Under the pieces are notes generated by a model that was not told the origin of the DNA, searched no databases, and saw only the letters and a list, made by a program, of their open reading frames with translations. Below are positions 30,271-41,941 of a stretch of 64,000 nt of DNA, in pieces. Position 1 is the stretch's first letter. Each line of letters starts with the position of its first letter. Source of the stretch: Pseudomonas indica NBRC 103045 (GTDB taxonomy: Bacteria; Pseudomonadota; Gammaproteobacteria; Pseudomonadales; Pseudomonadaceae); the NCBI RefSeq assembly GCF_002091635.1, contig NZ_BDAC01000001.1:1-64000 (forward strand), written 5' to 3'. A program made the translations under genes and the position numbers.

Positions 30271-31572
30271 TTATTGCAAAGTATGTTGTTCGAGGAACTC
30301 GTTCGGCTGCAGCCCCGCCCGGCTCACCAGCCGGTGCAACTCAACCCTCGGCAAACGCACTTCCAGCAGGCTGCTGCCCGCCTCGTCATGCCCTTCGCTC
30401 AGCACCGCCCCCATGGCGAAAAACTGTGAACGCAGCCGCCCCAACTGTTGCGGCAATTGCAAGGTACCGACGAACAGGTCGTCACCCAACAGCTCGGCGA
30501 TGGCCTGGCGCAACAGATCGAGACCACGACCGTCACGGGCCGACAGCCAGACACGCTGCGGCTTGCCCTCTGCATCGCGCTGAAGCTGCGGCTCCATACC
30601 GTCGAGCAGATCGAGCTTGTTGTATACCTCGAGCATCGGCAAGCCTTCCGCGCCGATTTCCCCCAGCACCGCCATGACCTGCTCCATCTGCGCCATGCGC
30701 TCGGGCTCATGGGCGTCGATCACATGCAGAAGAAGATCGGCATTGCTCGATTCCTCTAACGTCGCCCGGAAGGCTTCCACCAGCTTGTGCGGAAGATGCC
30801 GGATGAAGCCCACCGTATCGGCCAGTACCACCGGCCCCAGGTCATCCAGCTCGAGGCGGCGCAAGGTGGGATCGAGGGTGGCGAACAACTGGTTGGCCGC
30901 ATACACGTCCGAAGACGTCAGGGCATTGAACAGCGTGGATTTGCCGGCGTTGGTATAGCCGACCAGGGAAACCGAGGGGATATCGGCGCGCTTGCGGCCA
31001 CGACGAGCCTGCTCGCGCTGCCCTCGCACCTTTTCCAGCTTCTGCTTGATCTGACGAATGCGCACACGCAGCAAGCGGCGGTCGGTTTCCAACTGGGTTT
31101 CACCAGGGCCGCGCAGGCCGATACCGCCTTTTTGCCGCTCCAAGTGAGTCCAGCCACGAACCAGACGGGTGCTCATGTGCTCCAGTTGGGCCAGCTCGAC
31201 CTGCAGCTTGCCTTCATGGGTGCGCGCGCGCTGGGCGAAAATGTCGAGAATCAGACCGGTACGATCCAGCACACGACATTCGAAGGCACGTTCGAGGTTG
31301 CGTTCCTGACTGGGCGTGAGCGTGTGATTGAAGATCACCAACTCGGCCTGTTCGGCCTTGACCCGCTGCTGAAGTTCTTCGACCTTGCCGCTGCCGATCA
31401 GATACCTGGCGGTCGGCTGGGTACGCGATACGCTGACGAAAGCCACCGTATCGGCTCCAGCCGAAAGTGCCAGTTCCTGGAATTCCTGCGGGTCTTCACG
31501 CGCTTCGGGATCTTGGCCATCCAGATGAACCAGGATGGCCCGCTCACCACCACCGGGGCGCTCGAAGAACAA
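30271..31572 (-). CDS. hflX: GTPase HflX (ribosome-splitting/rescue factor)
   Basis: A 433-residue TRAFAC GTPase. The N-terminal HflX domain contains 'GSGKVEELQQRVKAEQAELVIFNHTLTPSQERNLE', then 'KGGIGLRGPGETQLETDRR', then the G domain with P-loop 'GYTNAGKST', G3 'DTVGFIRHLP' and G4 'NKLD'. The initiator is TTG at 31572 with AGGAG just upstream; the following residues MFFERPGGGER match the family start. HflX splits stalled or heat-damaged ribosomes. It follows hfq by 12 nt. Confidence 0.95.
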   Translation of the reverse strand: MFFERPGGGERAILVHLDGQDPEAREDPQEFQELALSAGADTVAFVSVSRTQPTARYLIGSGKVEELQQRVKAEQAELVIFNHTLTPSQERNLERAFECRVLDRTGLILDIFAQRARTHEGKLQVELAQLEHMSTRLVRGWTHLERQKGGIGLRGPGETQLETDRRLLRVRIRQIKQKLEKVRGQREQARRGRKRADIPSVSLVGYTNAGKSTLFNALTSSDVYAANQLFATLDPTLRRLELDDLGPVVLADTVGFIRHLPHKLVEAFRATLEESSNADLLLHVIDAHEPERMAQMEQVMAVLGEIGAEGLPMLEVYNKLDLLDGMEPQLQRDAEGKPQRVWLSARDGRGLDLLRQAIAELLGDDLFVGTLQLPQQLGRLRSQFFAMGAVLSEGHDEAGSSLLEVRLPRVELHRLVSRAGLQPNEFLEQHTLQ

Positions 31573-31584
31573 GGCGGGCTCCTA

Positions 31585-31935
<351 letters not shown>

Positions 31936-32904
31936 TCAGGTCAATATGGAGACCGACTCCAGGTATTTCAAGGCACGTGGCAGATTGTCGCGGGCCAGGC
32001 TGTCAAGCCAGTGCAGATTGGTCCAGCTGCGCAACCAGGTGAACTGCCGCTTGGCCAGTTGGCGCGTGGCAATGATGCCGCGCTCCTCCATCTCGTCCCG
32101 GGTCAGCCTGCCGTCCAGATAATCCCAGACCTGGCGGTAACCCACTGCACGTATAGACGGCAGGCCAGCATGCAAGTCACTTCGTTCGCGCAGAGTTTCG
32201 ACCTCCCCGACAAAGCCCTGTTCCAGCATCAGCCGAAAACGCTGGGCAATGCGCTCATGCAACACTTGGCGCTGAGCCGGAGCGATGGCCAAGTGCGCGA
32301 CAGTATAAGGCAAATGCCCAGCGCCGGAGCCGTCTAAAGCGGGTTTTTGCGCGGCCTGACGCTGGCGATGTGCCGTCATCGTCATTCCGCTGACCCGGTA
32401 GACTTCCAATGCCCGGGTCAGGCGTTGCGGATCGTTGGGGTGGATGCGCGCCGCCGACTCCGGGTCCACTTCCTGCAGCTCCCGGTGCAATGCGGACCAC
32501 CCTTCCACCGCCGCGCGCGCCTCCAGCTCGGCACGCACCGCCGGATCAGCGCTGGGCATGTCGGCCAAGCCTTCCAGCAAAGCCTTGTAATACAACATGG
32601 TTCCGCCAACGAGCAGCGGAATGCGGCCCGCTGCCGTGATTTCGGCCATGGCCGCCAGGGCATCGTCGCGGAATTCGGCGGCCGAATAGCTTTCGGCAGG
32701 GTCGCGGATATCGATCAGACGGTGCGGAAATTCCGCGAGCACGGCCTTCGACGGCTTGGCGGTACCGATGTCCATGCCGCGATAGACCAAGGCCGAATCG
32801 ACGCTGATCAGTTCGCAGGGCAACACCCGCGCCAGCTCCAGGGCGAGGTCGGTCTTGCCGGCCGCGGTGGGGCCCATGAGGAAGATGGCGGGAGGAAGGG
32901 ACAT
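31936..32904 (-). CDS. miaA: tRNA dimethylallyltransferase
   Basis: A 322-residue enzyme adding dimethylallyl to A37 of tRNAs that read UNN codons. The P-loop '[15 protein letters not shown]', '[21 protein letters not shown]' (catalytic Asp region), '[18 protein letters not shown]' and '[16 protein letters not shown]' are all present, and the C-terminal helical region '[15 protein letters not shown]' and '[14 protein letters not shown]' is typical. It lies between mutL and hfq, with a hairpin in the mutL-miaA gap. Confidence 0.97.
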   Translation of the reverse strand: MSLPPAIFLMGPTAAGKTDLALELARVLPCELISVDSALVYRGMDIGTAKPSKAVLAEFPHRLIDIRDPAESYSAAEFRDDALAAMAEITAAGRIPLLVGGTMLYYKALLEGLADMPSADPAVRAELEARAAVEGWSALHRELQEVDPESAARIHPNDPQRLTRALEVYRVSGMTMTAHRQRQAAQKPALDGSGAGHLPYTVAHLAIAPAQRQVLHERIAQRFRLMLEQGFVGEVETLRERSDLHAGLPSIRAVGYRQVWDYLDGRLTRDEMEERGIIATRQLAKRQFTWLRSWTNLHWLDSLARDNLPRALKYLESVSILT

Positions 32905-32936
32905 GGGGACGGTACGGGCAACAGACTTGACCTAAA

Positions 32937-32966
32937 GGCTACAGGTTTTGCCGGAAACCTGCAGCC
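32937..32966 (-). other. Stem-loop between mutL and miaA
   Basis: As minus-strand RNA, GGCUGCAGGUUU pairs with AAACCUGUAGCC (12 pairs, one G-U) over a 6-nt loop, just after the mutL stop. Only a short UUU follows, so at most a weak terminator or processing site. Confidence 0.5.
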
Positions 32967-32973
32967 AAAGGAC

Positions 32974-34869
32974 TCAACGTCCGCGAAGAAACAGCTTGTC
33001 GAGGTCGTCCATGCCCAGTTGGGTCCAGGTCGGGCGGCCGTGGTTGCACTGACCGCTGCGTTCGGTGTGCTCCATGTCGCGCAGCAAAGCGTTCATCTCC
33101 GGAATGGTCAGCCGCCGGTTGGCGCGAACCGCACCATGGCAGGCCATGGTCGCCAACAGCTCGTTGAGATGCGCCTGGATGCGATCACTGGTGCCGTACT
33201 CCAGCAGATCGGACAGGACGTCGCGAACCAGTTGGGTCGCCTCGGCCTGTTTGAGCAGTGCAGGAATCTGTCGGATCGCCAGGGTCTCCGGGCCGAGGCG
33301 CTGCAATTCGAACCCCAGCCGCTGGAACCAGCCGCCATGCTCCTCCGCGCAATCCGCCTCGCGCTGGCTGACCGCAATGGATTCGGGTACCAGCAACGGC
33401 TGGCCACGCAAGCCCTCGCTGGCCATCGCCGTTTTCAGGCGTTCGTAGGTGATCCGCTCATGAGCGGCATGCATGTCCACCAGTACCAGCCCAAGCGTGT
33501 TCTCGGCCAGGATGTAAACGCCCTTGAGCTGCGCCAGCGCATAACCCAGCGGCGGGATATCCCCGCCGGTTTCCGGCAAAGGTGTGGAGCGATCGGCATC
33601 GGGTAAGGGCGAGAAGAACTCCCGGTAGGCGCCCTGGGCTTCCGCCAGCGAGGGAGGCGTCTCCCGAGGCGTCGGCACGTAACCACCACCGGTTCCGCGC
33701 CAGGACGAGGTGGCCGCCGGCTGCTCCAGCACACTGCCCGCCAGGCTCATCTCGCCCTGCGGGCCGAATTCACCAGCCGCCGCGCCAGTAGGTCGAACGA
33801 CGGCGGCCGTGGCTGCGGGCGGCGCCAACTGGTCCTCGGGGCGCACCTCGCCCAAGGCACGGTGCAAGGTGCCATAGAGGAAGTCGTGGACCATCCGGCT
33901 GTCGCGGAAGCGAACTTCGTGTTTGGTCGGATGCACGTTGACGTCGACCACGGCGGGATCGACCTCGAGGAACAGCACGAAGGTGGGGTGACGGCCGTTG
34001 TACAGCACGTCGCGATAGGCCTGGCGTACCGCATGAGCCACCAACTTGTCGCGCACCATGCGGCCGTTGACGTAGAAATATTGCAGGTCCGCCTGGCTGC
34101 GCGAGAAGGTCGGCAGACCGACCCAGCCCCAGAGATGCAAGCCATTGCGCTCGATCTCGATGGGTAGCGCCTGTTCGAGGAAGGCTGGACCGCAAACGGA
34201 GGCCACACGGCGCGCACGGGCGACCTCATCGGGCGCTTCGTGCAACGCCAGGACGCTCTTGCCGTTGTGCCGCAGGTGGAAGGCCACATCGAAACGCGCC
34301 AACGCCAACCGCTTGATGACTTCCTGCAGATGATCGAATTCGGTCTTTTCCGCACGCAGGAATTTGCGCCGCGCCGGCGTATTGAAGAACAGGTCGCGCA
34401 CCTCCACCGAGGTGCCGACCGGATGCGCGGCGGGCTGCACGCGCGGCGCCATGTCCCGCCCTTCGGTTTCCACCTGCCAGGCCTGTTCGGCATCGCGGGT
34501 TCGGGAGGTGAGGGTCAGGCGGGCCACGGAGCTGATCGACGCCAGGGCCTCACCCCGAAAGCCCAGGCTCATCACCCGCTCAAGGTCTTCCAGCTCGCGA
34601 ATCTTGCTGGTGGCGTGGCGCGCCAGGGCCAGCGGCAGATCGTCGGCGGGAATGCCGCCACCGTCGTCACGCACCCGCAGCAGCTTGATGCCGCCCTGCT
34701 CGATCTCGATATCGATACGGCGAGCGCCAGCATCCAGGCTGTTCTCCAACAGTTCCTTGATGACCGAAGCCGGTCGTTCGACCACCTCGCCCGCCGCGAT
34801 CTGGTTGGCGAGCCGCGGACTAAGCAACTGGATGCGCGGCAGCACCGCCGGTTCCTCGAATTGGCTCAT
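32974..34869 (-). CDS. mutL: DNA mismatch repair protein MutL
   Basis: A 631-residue MutL. The GHKL ATPase domain shows '[29 protein letters not shown]', 'DDGGGI' and '[17 protein letters not shown]'. After a variable linker (about 345-440), the dimerisation/endonuclease domain carries [12 protein letters not shown] near residue 464, matching the D-x-H-A-(x)2-E-(x)4-E metal motif expected in MutH-less bacteria, plus C-terminal '[13 protein letters not shown]'. It is therefore likely a nicking MutL. Its ATG overlaps the amiB stop (ATGA). Confidence 0.97.
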   Translation of the reverse strand: MSQFEEPAVLPRIQLLSPRLANQIAAGEVVERPASVIKELLENSLDAGARRIDIEIEQGGIKLLRVRDDGGGIPADDLPLALARHATSKIRELEDLERVMSLGFRGEALASISSVARLTLTSRTRDAEQAWQVETEGRDMAPRVQPAAHPVGTSVEVRDLFFNTPARRKFLRAEKTEFDHLQEVIKRLALARFDVAFHLRHNGKSVLALHEAPDEVARARRVASVCGPAFLEQALPIEIERNGLHLWGWVGLPTFSRSQADLQYFYVNGRMVRDKLVAHAVRQAYRDVLYNGRHPTFVLFLEVDPAVVDVNVHPTKHEVRFRDSRMVHDFLYGTLHRALGEVRPEDQLAPPAATAAVVRPTGAAAGEFGPQGEMSLAGSVLEQPAATSSWRGTGGGYVPTPRETPPSLAEAQGAYREFFSPLPDADRSTPLPETGGDIPPLGYALAQLKGVYILAENTLGLVLVDMHAAHERITYERLKTAMASEGLRGQPLLVPESIAVSQREADCAEEHGGWFQRLGFELQRLGPETLAIRQIPALLKQAEATQLVRDVLSDLLEYGTSDRIQAHLNELLATMACHGAVRANRRLTIPEMNALLRDMEHTERSGQCNHGRPTWTQLGMDDLDKLFLRGR

Positions 34870-36305
34870 GGCTGGGCCGCCAGGGCCGTCGCCGGAATGT
34901 TCAGGACCTGCCCGACCTTGATGACATCGGTTTTCAGGCCATTGGCCGTACGCAGCGCCGGCAGGCTGACCTGGTAACGCTGGGCGATCAGCGCCAGGCT
35001 CTCGCCGGACGTCACCACGTGCTCGTGCGGCGCCTGGGTGATCTTGCCCTCGTCGCGCAGCCAGGCGATGTAGGTGCCGGGCGGCGGATTGCGCTGGAAG
35101 AATTGGCGAATGCCGGTGTGGATCGAGCGCGCCAGCGATTGCTGATGGCTGGCGCTGGCCAGCTTGGCAGCCTCACCGGGATTGGAAATGAAGCCCGTCT
35201 CCACCAGGATCGACGGGATGTCCGGCGACTTCAGCACCATGAACCCGGCCTGCTCCACCCGTCGTTTGTGCAGCGGTGTGATGCGCCCCATGCTGCTGAG
35301 GACCTTCTGCCCCACGTCGAGGCTGGAGGATAGCGAGGCGGTCATCGACAGATCGAGCAGCACGCCGGCGAGCATGCGGTCCTTGTCGTCCAGGGTCACG
35401 CTGCCGGCACCGCCGATCAGGTCGGAGCGGTTTTCGTTGTCAGCCAGCCAGCGGGCGGTTTCCGACGTCGCGCCCCGATCGGAGAGGGCGAATACCGAGG
35501 CCCCGAACGCGCTGCTGCGCGGTGCCGCATCGGCATGCACGGAAACGAACAGGTCCGCGCCCTGCTTGCGGGCGATCTCGGTGCGTTTACGCAAAGGAAT
35601 GAAGTAATCGCCCGTCCGCACCAACTCGGCACGGAAGCCCTTCTCAGCGTTGATCTGCCGCTGCAGCTCCTTGGCGATGGCCAACACCACGTCTTTTTCC
35701 CGCGCTCCTTTCGGGCCGATGGCGCCTGGGTCTTCCCCCCCGTGGCCGGCATCGATGGCAATGACGATGTCACGCTTGGCATTGGGCATCGCTGGCAGTT
35801 TCACCGCCGGCTGGGTCGGAGTCACCGGAGCCTGCGGAACGGAAGCTGTAGTAGTAGCCGGCACCTTGGGAGCGGTATCGGCGCTCTGGTCGAACAGGTC
35901 GACGACCAGGCGATGGCCGTACTGCTGATTCGGCGCCAGGGTGAAACTCTTCGGATCGACCGCCGCGGAAAGGTCGAGCACCACCCGCAGGTCGGTGGGC
36001 GTGCGTTGCGCGGAGCGAATGCTCGTGATCGGCGTATTGCTGAGGGAAAGCTGCTCGAGCTGAGTGGCGAGCTGCGCACCGTTGACATCAATGACGATGC
36101 GATTGGGCGCGGTCAGGGTGAATACATTGTGCTGCACCGGCCCGGACAGATCGAAGACCAGCCGGGTGTTGTCCGGGGCCCGCCACAGACGTACGCCACG
36201 CACCTCGGTGGCCGCCTGGGCATCCGCGGCCACGGCCGCAAGCAGGACCCCCAAACCGGCGAACATCGCGCGCAAGCGCATACCCAACCCCATTATGTTT
36301 TTCAT
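34866..36305 (-). CDS. amiB: N-acetylmuramoyl-L-alanine amidase AmiB (AMIN, Amidase_3, LysM)
   Basis: A 479-residue secreted septal amidase that splits daughter-cell peptidoglycan. It has a signal peptide (about 1-32, ending in QA-ATEV), an AMIN targeting domain (about 33-140), a zinc amidase (about 185-405) with '[14 protein letters not shown]', 'SVHADA' and 'VETGFISN', and one LysM domain at the end ('[29 protein letters not shown]'). The start at 36305 is chosen because its ATG overlaps the tsaE stop (ATGA) with GGGAG just upstream. It needs EnvC/NlpD-type activators encoded elsewhere. Confidence 0.94.
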   Translation of the reverse strand: MKNIMGLGMRLRAMFAGLGVLLAAVAADAQAATEVRGVRLWRAPDNTRLVFDLSGPVQHNVFTLTAPNRIVIDVNGAQLATQLEQLSLSNTPITSIRSAQRTPTDLRVVLDLSAAVDPKSFTLAPNQQYGHRLVVDLFDQSADTAPKVPATTTASVPQAPVTPTQPAVKLPAMPNAKRDIVIAIDAGHGGEDPGAIGPKGAREKDVVLAIAKELQRQINAEKGFRAELVRTGDYFIPLRKRTEIARKQGADLFVSVHADAAPRSSAFGASVFALSDRGATSETARWLADNENRSDLIGGAGSVTLDDKDRMLAGVLLDLSMTASLSSSLDVGQKVLSSMGRITPLHKRRVEQAGFMVLKSPDIPSILVETGFISNPGEAAKLASASHQQSLARSIHTGIRQFFQRNPPPGTYIAWLRDEGKITQAPHEHVVTSGESLALIAQRYQVSLPALRTANGLKTDVIKVGQVLNIPATALAAQP

Positions 36306-36769
36306 GCTCCCATGGCCAATGCGGCACACCAGGCTTCGCCACGCGCACCTTGCGCCTTCAGGCGAAGCGAACGGCCGCTCATTTGCGGACTAATGGTAAT
36401 GTCCAGGTCAGCCTTTGGCAAAACGCCGGCACCCCGCTGAGGCCATTCCACCAGGCACAGGGCGTCGCCCTCGAAATAGTCGCGAATCCCCAGGAATTCC
36501 AATTCTTCCGGATCGGCAAGACGATACAGGTCGAAGTGATAGACCCTCGCTTCGCCGATTTCGTACGGTTCGACCAGCGTGAAAGTCGGGCTCTTGACCG
36601 CCCCCGCATGCCCTAACCCGCGCAGGATGCCGCGCGACAGGGTGGTCTTGCCGGCACCGAGATCGCCATGCAGATAGATCACCCCGTGTCCGGCGGTGGC
36701 CTCGGCGATGCGTGCCCCGAGTTCGAGCATCGCCCCTTCGTCGGCGGCGAACAACGTCATTTCAGACAC
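36302..36769 (-). CDS. tsaE: tRNA threonylcarbamoyladenosine biosynthesis ATPase TsaE
   Basis: A 155-residue P-loop ATPase ('[23 protein letters not shown]') with '[34 protein letters not shown]', the standard YjeE/TsaE pattern. It supports the TsaBCD complex making t6A37. It overlaps the nnr stop by 13 nt and the amiB start by 4 nt, so translation of the three is likely linked. Confidence 0.96.
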   Translation of the reverse strand: MSEMTLFAADEGAMLELGARIAEATAGHGVIYLHGDLGAGKTTLSRGILRGLGHAGAVKSPTFTLVEPYEIGEARVYHFDLYRLADPEELEFLGIRDYFEGDALCLVEWPQRGAGVLPKADLDITISPQMSGRSLRLKAQGARGEAWCAALAMGA

Positions 36770-38256
36770 GGAGACTGCTCCTCCAGCAGTTGACGAACGG
36801 TAGCGATCAGATCACCCGCGGCCAGCCCCCGCCCCAGCGCCCCCACCTGTTCGCCGGCAACGGCGTGCAGCCAGACGGCCAGGCACGCCGCTTCGAAAGC
36901 GGGTAGCCCCTGCGCCAGGAGCGCACCGGTCAGGCCGGCCAGGACATCGCCGAGCCCGGCACTGGCCATGGCCGGATGGCCCCGATCACATAATGCCCGC
37001 CGCCCGTCCGGCGCCGCCACCAGGCTGCCGGCGCCCTTGAGCACAACGACTGTCTGGTAGCGCGCCGCCAATGCCCTGGCCGCGGCGGGACGGTCCCCTT
37101 GGACAACCTGGACGGATTGCCCCAATAAACGGCTGGCCTCCCCCGGATGCGGTGTGATCACGCAACCTTCCGGCAAAGAGACAGCGCCAGCCGCCAGCAG
37201 ATTCAACGCATCGGCATCCCAGACCTGTGCCAGCCCGACGCCAGCCACCGCCGAAAGCAGGCTGCGCCCCCAGGCCATCTGCCCGAGGCCCGGCCCGACC
37301 ACCAGCACATCCGCCCGTTCGACGAGGGGAAGCAACTGGTTCGCCGACGCCACGGCGACAGCCATCACTTCCGGGCGACGCGCCAACACAGCCGGCACAT
37401 GCTCGGCACGGGTCGCCAGGGAGACCATTCCGGCGCCGCTGCGCAAAGCGCTTTCGGCCGTCAGCAGAGCAGCACCGCCCATACCCCGGTCGCCGCCGAC
37501 CACCAGCACATGACCGTATTGCCCCTTGTGAGCCGTACGTGGGCGCGGCGCCAGCCTAGGTAGACTGGAAGGGGCCAGCCGAATTGCCTGTACCGCCGTC
37601 TGGGCGATGATGGTGGCGTCGCCCTGTAGATCGTCGAACACCAGCTCGCCGACCAGGGCCGGCGCCTCGGCGGTGAACAAGCCGAGTTTCAGACCGATGA
37701 AGGTCACCGTCAGGTCGGCGCGCACCGCAACACCCAGGACCCGCCCGGTATCCGCGCAAAGCCCGGAGGGAATATCCACCGCCAGCACCGGCGCCTCGCT
37801 GGCGTTCATCAGGCGAATCGCCTGGGCATAGGGTTCGCGCACATCACCGCTCAGGCCGGTGCCGAGCAGGGCATCCACCAGCACCCCGCGCAGGGCGGCG
37901 CATTCGCTCCACACCTGGATGGGGACGCCAGCGGCAAGCGCCTCGGCATGAGCCTGCGCCGCATCGCCGGACAACTGTGCCGGATCGCCCACGGCCAACA
38001 CCTGCACCTGCCAGCCGGCACGCCGGGCCAATGCCGCCACCAGGTAGCCGTCGCCCGCATTGTTGCCGCGCCCCGCCAGCACGGTTACGCAGCCGGCATC
38101 AGGCCAGCGCCGGCGCAACGCGCGCCAGGTGGCATGGGCTGCCCGCTGCATCAATTCGAAACCGGGCGTACCCGCGGCAATCAGCCGGGCATCCAAGTCA
38201 CGGACCTGGGCGGCGGTGTGCAATCTCGTAGGGAAATCGTCGTGAGGATGCGGCAT
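36757..38256 (-). CDS. nnr: Bifunctional NAD(P)H-hydrate epimerase / ADP-dependent dehydratase
   Basis: A 500-residue metabolite-repair fusion. The N-terminal YjeF epimerase half includes '[23 protein letters not shown]' and '[21 protein letters not shown]'. The C-terminal dehydratase half includes '[33 protein letters not shown]', '[10 protein letters not shown]', '[13 protein letters not shown]' and '[17 protein letters not shown]'. Together they restore damaged NAD(P)HX. The start was set at [22 protein letters not shown]; 17 further residues upstream are possible. It is the first gene of the long minus-strand cluster and divergent from queG. Confidence 0.94.
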   Translation of the reverse strand: MPHPHDDFPTRLHTAAQVRDLDARLIAAGTPGFELMQRAAHATWRALRRRWPDAGCVTVLAGRGNNAGDGYLVAALARRAGWQVQVLAVGDPAQLSGDAAQAHAEALAAGVPIQVWSECAALRGVLVDALLGTGLSGDVREPYAQAIRLMNASEAPVLAVDIPSGLCADTGRVLGVAVRADLTVTFIGLKLGLFTAEAPALVGELVFDDLQGDATIIAQTAVQAIRLAPSSLPRLAPRPRTAHKGQYGHVLVVGGDRGMGGAALLTAESALRSGAGMVSLATRAEHVPAVLARRPEVMAVAVASANQLLPLVERADVLVVGPGLGQMAWGRSLLSAVAGVGLAQVWDADALNLLAAGAVSLPEGCVITPHPGEASRLLGQSVQVVQGDRPAAARALAARYQTVVVLKGAGSLVAAPDGRRALCDRGHPAMASAGLGDVLAGLTGALLAQGLPAFEAACLAVWLHAVAGEQVGALGRGLAAGDLIATVRQLLEEQSPCLK

Positions 38257-38333
38257 AGGTCGGCAGGATTCGGCGGCGGCGGCGAGGTCTGGCAGAATTA
38301 TACGCACCTCGGTCTCGCGTTTCCCTGCCTCGC

Positions 38334-39398
38334 ATGTCTACCTCCCTCGACGATCTCGCCGCACTTGCACGTTCCATCAAGGAGTGGGGGCGCGAGCTGG
38401 GTTTCCAGCAGGTCGGCATTACGGACGTCGGCCTGGCTGAGCATGAAGCCCACCTGCAACGCTGGCTGGACGCCGGCTACCACGGCGAAATGGACTACAT
38501 GGCGGCTCACGGCACCAAGCGTTCGCGCCCCGCCGAGTTGGTCCCGGGCACCCTGCGGGTGATTTCGCTGCGCATGGACTACCTGCCGGGCGATACCCTC
38601 ATGGCGCAGCGGTTGGCCGAGCCGGAGAAGGCCTATGTCTCGCGCTACGCCCTTGGACGCGACTACCACAAACTGATCCGCAAGCGCCTGCAGCAACTGG
38701 CCGAACGCATCCAGGCGGCCATCGGCCCGCTCGGCTACCGCGCCTTCGTCGACAGCGCCCCGGTGCTGGAAAAGGCCATCGCGGAACAGGCCGGGCTCGG
38801 CTGGATCGGCAAGAACACTTTGGTGCTCAACCGCAAGGCCGGCAGTTACTTTTTTCTCGGCGAGTTGTTCGTCGACGTGCCGCTACCCGTCGATGCGCCC
38901 CACGGCAGCGAACACTGCGGACGCTGCAGCGCCTGCCTGGACATCTGCCCGACCGCCGCCTTCGTCGGCCCCTATGTGCTGGATGCACGGCGCTGCATTT
39001 CCTACCTGACCATCGAACTCAAGGGCAGCATCCCCGAAGCACTGCGTCCGCTGATCGGCAATCGTGTGTTCGGCTGCGACGATTGCCAGATCGTCTGTCC
39101 CTGGAACCGCTTCGCCCGCCCCAGCGCGCAGGGCGACTTCCAGCCACGCCACGGCCTGGACAACGTGGAACTGGCTGCGCTGTTTCTGTGGAGCGAAGAG
39201 GAATTCCTCAGCCGCACCGAAGGCTCGCCGCTGCGCCGTGCCGGCTACGAGCGCTGGCTACGCAACCTGGCCGTAGGGTTGGGCAACGCCCCGGCGACGA
39301 TTCCAGTGATCGAAGCGCTGAGAGCCCGGCGCGAGCATCCGTCGGAACTGGTGCGGGAGCATGTGGAATGGGCGCTCGCCCGGCATGGCGAGCGCTAA
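38334..39398 (+). CDS. queG: Epoxyqueuosine reductase
   Basis: A 354-residue cobalamin and Fe-S enzyme for the last step of tRNA queuosine synthesis. 'SRYALGRDYHKLIRKRLQQLAERI' and 'GWIGKNTLVLNRKAGSYFFLGEL' match the family core. Two 4Fe-4S motifs are seen as CGRCSACLDICPT and CDDCQIVCPWN. The C-terminal HEAT-like repeat is 'RRAGYERWLRNLAVGLGN'. It is divergent from nnr (77-nt gap) and convergent with orn (9 nt). Confidence 0.96.
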   Translation: MSTSLDDLAALARSIKEWGRELGFQQVGITDVGLAEHEAHLQRWLDAGYHGEMDYMAAHGTKRSRPAELVPGTLRVISLRMDYLPGDTLMAQRLAEPEKAYVSRYALGRDYHKLIRKRLQQLAERIQAAIGPLGYRAFVDSAPVLEKAIAEQAGLGWIGKNTLVLNRKAGSYFFLGELFVDVPLPVDAPHGSEHCGRCSACLDICPTAAFVGPYVLDARRCISYLTIELKGSIPEALRPLIGNRVFGCDDCQIVCPWNRFARPSAQGDFQPRHGLDNVELAALFLWSEEEFLSRTEGSPLRRAGYERWLRNLAVGLGNAPATIPVIEALRARREHPSELVREHVEWALARHGER

Positions 39399-39407
39399 TC
39401 GGCGCGA

Positions 39408-39950
39408 TCAGTACTTGATGAAGTGCTCGCGGTAGTGGCGGAGTTCCGCGATCGACTCGCGAATGTCGTCCAATGCCAAGTGCACGCCGCCTTTCTTGAA
39501 GCTGTCGCGAACCTGCGGCGCCCAGCGGGCGGCCAACTCCTTGAGGGTAGAGACATCCAGATTGCGGTAGTGGAAATAGGCTTCCAGCCTCGGCATCCGG
39601 CGATAGAGGAAGCGGCGATCCTGGCAGATGCTGTTGCCACAGATCGGCGATTTGCCCTTCGGCACCCACTTTTCCAGGAATTCCAGCGTCATCGCCTCGG
39701 CCTGCGCGGTATCGATGCAGCTCTCCCGCACGCGCTGGGTCAGCCCGCTCTGTCCGTGGGTCCGGGTGTTCCACTCATCCATGCCCGCGAGAATCTCATC
39801 GCTCTGGTGGATGGCGATCACCGGCCCTTCGGCAAGCACGTTCAGGTCGCTGTCGGTAACGATGGTGGCCATTTCGATGATGACGTCACGATCGGGGTCG
39901 AGACCGGTCATCTCGAGGTCGATCCAGATCAGGTTCTGCGGGTTCTGCAT
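39408..39950 (-). CDS. orn: Oligoribonuclease
   Basis: A 180-residue DEDDh exonuclease that clears 2-5 nt RNAs, including pGpG from c-di-GMP breakdown. '[31 protein letters not shown]' holds the first acidic pair; '[29 protein letters not shown]' and '[20 protein letters not shown]' carry the later acidic residues and the His. Given two c-di-GMP-related genes nearby (the NicD-like cyclase and fimX), pGpG turnover is relevant to this strain. Confidence 0.97.
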   Translation of the reverse strand: MQNPQNLIWIDLEMTGLDPDRDVIIEMATIVTDSDLNVLAEGPVIAIHQSDEILAGMDEWNTRTHGQSGLTQRVRESCIDTAQAEAMTLEFLEKWVPKGKSPICGNSICQDRRFLYRRMPRLEAYFHYRNLDVSTLKELAARWAPQVRDSFKKGGVHLALDDIRESIAELRHYREHFIKY

Positions 39951-39978
39951 GGGGGTACTCCTCGGCTAGGTGCGCAGT

Positions 39979-40785
39979 TTAGCGGTTTTCTTCGAGCCCA
40001 GCAGGCACTGCGCCATCCATCCGCCAGACCAACAGGCGCGACTGCCGCCAGTCCTCCAGCGGGATTTCCTCCGAGGGCGCCACTCCGGGAACGGCGAACG
40101 AATTGCTGACCAGCAACGCACCCGGCTGCATTTCCGCCTGCGCCTTGCGCCACAGCGCTGCCATCGGCGCCGGAGAGAGGAAGCAATAAACGACGTCGAA
40201 GGCCACCAGATCGGTTTTCCACAGGCTCAGATAGCGCACCCGGCAGTTGCCGAGCGGCAGGCTGCGCAACCAGGCCACCAGGAAGACCAGGGGCGCTGTC
40301 TCGACCCCGACGAAATGCCCCTTGGGATACCGCTTCGCCAGACGGCACAGGGTCCCGGCCAACCCACAACCGAGGTCGACGAAAGCGAACCCCGGCGGCT
40401 GCCCGGCGAGCAACTCGCCCAGTTTCCGCTCGCACTCCTTGCCGCTGAGATACAACGGCACCCGCTCGCCAAAGCTGTTCCAGTTGACCAGCAACAGAAA
40501 GAGAAACCCCAAGAGATAGGCCCAGGGCGGCAACGCCGAGGTTATCGCCAGCACCAGCCCCGGCACGAAGACCAGATTGATCGGCAGCCACCAGCGCGAC
40601 AGCCCCAGCCAAACACCCAGCCCAGCAGCAAGCGCGCCCTGGGCCAGCGCCGCCTGCATCAGCGTGGGGCGCCAGCCGGACATCCCGGAAAGCAGTTGCA
40701 GACAGGCGAATACCAGCGCCACGGCGACAAGCTGACAAAGCAACGCCAGCAAGGCCGGAAATCTATTGCGCAGCCGCGCGATCAT
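39979..40785 (-). CDS. Membrane-anchored class I SAM-dependent methyltransferase
   Basis: A 268-residue protein with four hydrophobic segments in the first ~120 residues ('[24 protein letters not shown]', '[19 protein letters not shown]', '[20 protein letters not shown]', '[13 protein letters not shown]'). A Rossmann-type methyltransferase domain follows, beginning '[33 protein letters not shown]' (SAM motif I). The start at 40785 was chosen as a natural membrane-protein N-terminus. Its substrate is unknown. It follows 28 nt upstream of orn on the same strand and is divergent from rsgA. Confidence 0.8.
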   Translation of the reverse strand: MIARLRNRFPALLALLCQLVAVALVFACLQLLSGMSGWRPTLMQAALAQGALAAGLGVWLGLSRWWLPINLVFVPGLVLAITSALPPWAYLLGFLFLLLVNWNSFGERVPLYLSGKECERKLGELLAGQPPGFAFVDLGCGLAGTLCRLAKRYPKGHFVGVETAPLVFLVAWLRSLPLGNCRVRYLSLWKTDLVAFDVVYCFLSPAPMAALWRKAQAEMQPGALLVSNSFAVPGVAPSEEIPLEDWRQSRLLVWRMDGAVPAGLEENR

Positions 40786-40896
40786 CCTGGGGCCCTCGAA
40801 TGGTTCGGCGCCAGTGTAGCCAAGCCGGGACCGCCGCCCGCAATGGCCCATGCTAAACTCGCTGCCGCTTTTTCGTTCACCTCACTCGGACGCCAA

Positions 40897-41928
40897 ATGG
40901 CCAAACGCCACCTCAGTCGCCGGCAAAGCTGGCGCATCGAGAAAATCCAGGAAGAACGCGCCGCCCGCGCTGCCAAACGCGAGTCGCGCGCCCTCGAAGA
41001 GCTGGAGGGCGGCGATCTCGGCCCCGAGCAGACCGGCCTGGTGATCGCCCATTTCGGCGTGCAGGTGGAAGTCGAGGCGCAAGAAGGCGAGCAGGCCGGC
41101 CAGGTGTTCCGCTGCCATCTGCGCGCCAACCTGCCGACCCTGGTGACCGGCGACCGCGTGGTCTGGCGTCCCGGCAACCAAGGCGACGGAGTGATCGTGG
41201 CGCAACTGCCGCGCACCTCCGAGCTGTGCCGGCCGGACATGCGTGGCCTGCTCAAGCCGGTGGCGGCCAACGTCGACCAGATCGTGATCGTCTTCGCGCC
41301 GCGTCCGGAACCCCACGCCAATCTGATCGATCGTTACCTCATCGCCGCCGAACACGCGGGCATCAGCCCGCTGCTGCTGCTGAACAAGGCCGATTTGGTG
41401 GACGAGGAAAACGCCGCATCGCTGGACGCGCTGCTGAATGTCTACCGGCAGCTCGACTATCCCCTGCTGGAGGTGTCCGCGCATCAGGGCGGCGGCATGG
41501 CCGATCTGCAGACCAAACTGGACGGGCATGTCAGCGTCTTTGTCGGACAGTCCGGCGTGGGCAAGTCGTCGTTGGTGAACAGTCTGCTGCCAGGCATCGA
41601 CACCCGTGTCGGCGCGCTCTCGGAAATCACCGGCAAGGGCACCCACACCACCACCACTGCCCGACTGTTCCACTTCCCCGGCGGCGGCGAGCTGATCGAC
41701 TCCCCCGGCATTCGCGAATTCGGCCTCGGCCATGTCAGCCGCGATGACGTCGAAGCGGGCTTCATCGAATTCCGCGACCTGCTCGGCACCTGCCGCTTCC
41801 GCGACTGCAAGCACGACCGCGAACCCGGCTGCGCCCTGCTCAAAGCGGTGGAAGATGGCCGCGTCCAACCGCAGCGCATGTCCAGCTATCGGCACATCAT
41901 CGCCAGCCTGCCGGAGCCCGAATACTGA
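40897..41928 (+). CDS. rsgA: Small ribosomal subunit biogenesis GTPase RsgA
   Basis: A 343-residue circularly permuted GTPase that checks 30S maturation. An N-terminal basic region and OB fold ('[14 protein letters not shown]') precede G4 '[12 protein letters not shown]', G1 '[17 protein letters not shown]' and G3 '[11 protein letters not shown]', in the order expected of a permuted G domain. The zinc knuckle '[16 protein letters not shown]' closes the protein. The start at 40897 gives [10 protein letters not shown], the family N-terminus. It faces motB convergently (13 nt). Confidence 0.96.
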   Translation: MAKRHLSRRQSWRIEKIQEERAARAAKRESRALEELEGGDLGPEQTGLVIAHFGVQVEVEAQEGEQAGQVFRCHLRANLPTLVTGDRVVWRPGNQGDGVIVAQLPRTSELCRPDMRGLLKPVAANVDQIVIVFAPRPEPHANLIDRYLIAAEHAGISPLLLLNKADLVDEENAASLDALLNVYRQLDYPLLEVSAHQGGGMADLQTKLDGHVSVFVGQSGVGKSSLVNSLLPGIDTRVGALSEITGKGTHTTTTARLFHFPGGGELIDSPGIREFGLGHVSRDDVEAGFIEFRDLLGTCRFRDCKHDREPGCALLKAVEDGRVQPQRMSSYRHIIASLPEPEY

Positions 41929-41941
41929 TCCGAGGCGAGCG

